Positions 63,466-64,000 of a stretch of DNA of 64,000 nucleotides are shown here, in pieces. Every line of letters begins with the position of its first letter. Positions within the stretch are counted from its first letter, which is position 1. The DNA lies in the NCBI GenBank assembly GCA_028284415.1, contig JANQRU010000004.1:1426001-1490000 (forward strand), in the 5' to 3' direction. Origin of the DNA: Pyrinomonadaceae bacterium. Lineage in GTDB: Bacteria > Acidobacteriota > Blastocatellia > Pyrinomonadales > Pyrinomonadaceae. Below the pieces are notes generated by a model, which saw nothing but the letters and a program-made list of their open reading frames with translations, ran no database searches and was not told the origin of the DNA. Both the position numbers and the translations under genes were made by a program.

Positions 63466-64000
63466 TAAACTTCAGACCATCCGTAAGGCTTGTAATCAGG
63501 CAGGGAAACTTTGTCTCCCGGATTTGAATGCGAAACGCTTTTTAGCGAAGCCGAAAGCCACAAGAAAAATTCTGTAAAACGAATTCCACTCAATTTCATC
63601 GGCTCACGCAAAGATATTTCCCGCAGAACAGAAAAATTTGCTTCTTTTACACCGAGTGCAAAAAATGAAAAAGATTTGTTTTCTTCACCGTTGCGTACAA
63701 CTTTCGGCAGGTGCTTCCAACTATCGGTCGGCTCACCATCTGTTATTAGAAAAATCCACGGGCGGAAAAGTTTGATGCCGTTATCACGCAGAATTTTCTT
63801 GCGTTTCTTTAATAAAACCAATCCTTTTTCAACAGCACTTCCAAGTGGAGTATTTCCCGATGCTTTCAAATTAGGAGCACGAAATTCGTCAACGGTCGTA
63901 AAATCATGCATCACACGAACGGGACCAAAAGTTACAACCGAAACTTCCACTCTTTTCATACTCAGAGAGTCATGATAAAGCTCTTCTCGAAATGCATGCA
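63465..64000 (-). CDS. TerY-like von Willebrand A protein (5' part outside the window)
   Basis: The frame is open from the right window edge to TAA 63467-63465, 178 complete codons; an internal ATG at 63959 is not the start. The visible part has the middle and C-terminal blocks of TerY-type vWA domains: FREELYHDSLSMKRVEVSVVTFG, GNTPLGSAVEKGL (a MIDAS threonine), IFLITDGEPTDSW and FFALGVKEANFSVL, ending with a tail typical of the triad (FTEFFLWLSASLKSVSHSNPGDKVSLP). The MIDAS DxSxS lies outside the window. TerY proteins are the vWA partner of a PP2C and a kinase in a stress-response signalling cassette. The PP2C gene begins inside its stop codon. Confidence 0.85.
   Translation of the reverse strand, partial: HAFREELYHDSLSMKRVEVSVVTFGPVRVMHDFTTVDEFRAPNLKASGNTPLGSAVEKGLVLLKKRKKILRDNGIKLFRPWIFLITDGEPTDSWKHLPKVVRNGEENKSFSFFALGVKEANFSVLREISLREPMKLSGIRFTEFFLWLSASLKSVSHSNPGDKVSLPDYKPYGWSEV

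Noticed and set aside
63465-63959. A complete vWA protein starting at ATG 63959
   Set aside because: The frame remains open and TerY-like to the window edge, so this ATG is internal and the gene is cut by the edge.

Overview
The window reads as chromosomal DNA of a Gram-negative, AT-rich bacterium, most likely an Acidobacteriota member of the Blastocatellia type. This is an inference from gene content, not from a marker gene. The pointers are a winged-helix/TolB-type propeller regulator, a VWFA-related secreted protein, a TonB-type receptor with an N-terminal carboxypeptidase-regulatory domain, tandem tricorn-like proteases, a HEXXH metalloprotease of the DUF5117/DUF4953 kind, and very many signal peptides. 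No tRNA, rRNA, CRISPR array, prophage or plasmid function was seen.

Layout. 1-8 kb: the start of an FHA-GAF signalling protein running off the left edge, a cysteine desulfurase, a secreted beta-lactamase-fold hydrolase, a YjbQ protein and a K+-dependent-type membrane pyrophosphatase. 8-18 kb: secreted proteins of poorly known function, a membrane-anchored winged-helix/propeller regulator, a CstA transporter coupled to a secreted protein, a zinc-ribbon membrane protein and a SUKH-domain membrane protein. 18-23 kb: recX and truB are divergent and are peppered with heptameric tandem repeats. They are followed by a co-directional run with two duplicated secreted proteins, an alpha/beta hydrolase, a TPR protein and an ankyrin-like protein. 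23-30 kb: a DUF1287 protein, an S15 peptidase, an esterase and methyltransferase pair, and an O-antigen ligase-like protein with a PDZ-like insertion. 30-44 kb: a TPR sigma-54 activator diverging from a GH63-like glucosidase, then a VWA protein, a glucose dehydrogenase-like enzyme, and clpS and clpA with a lipoprotein gene between them. 44-59 kb: a TonB-type receptor and a protein-degradation block (M28 peptidase, two tandem tricorn-like proteases, a DUF2911 protein and a HEXXH metalloprotease). This block looks built for digesting proteins or peptides in the periplasm or outside the cell.

59-64 kb is the most interesting stretch. On the minus strand a von Willebrand A protein (cut by the window edge), a PP2C phosphatase and a large zinc-ribbon/TPR protein kinase form a triad like the TerY-P kinase-phosphatase-vWA signalling cassette. 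The kinase is separated from the other two genes by a 665-bp element. This element consists of a REP-associated tyrosine transposase gene with an in-frame TAA, framed by two nested sets of inverted repeats.

Several ORFs begin upstream of the likely start, and I moved those starts where a better ATG or ribosome binding site is visible. GC content, homology and structure predictions were not computed. Family names rest on motifs read by eye.
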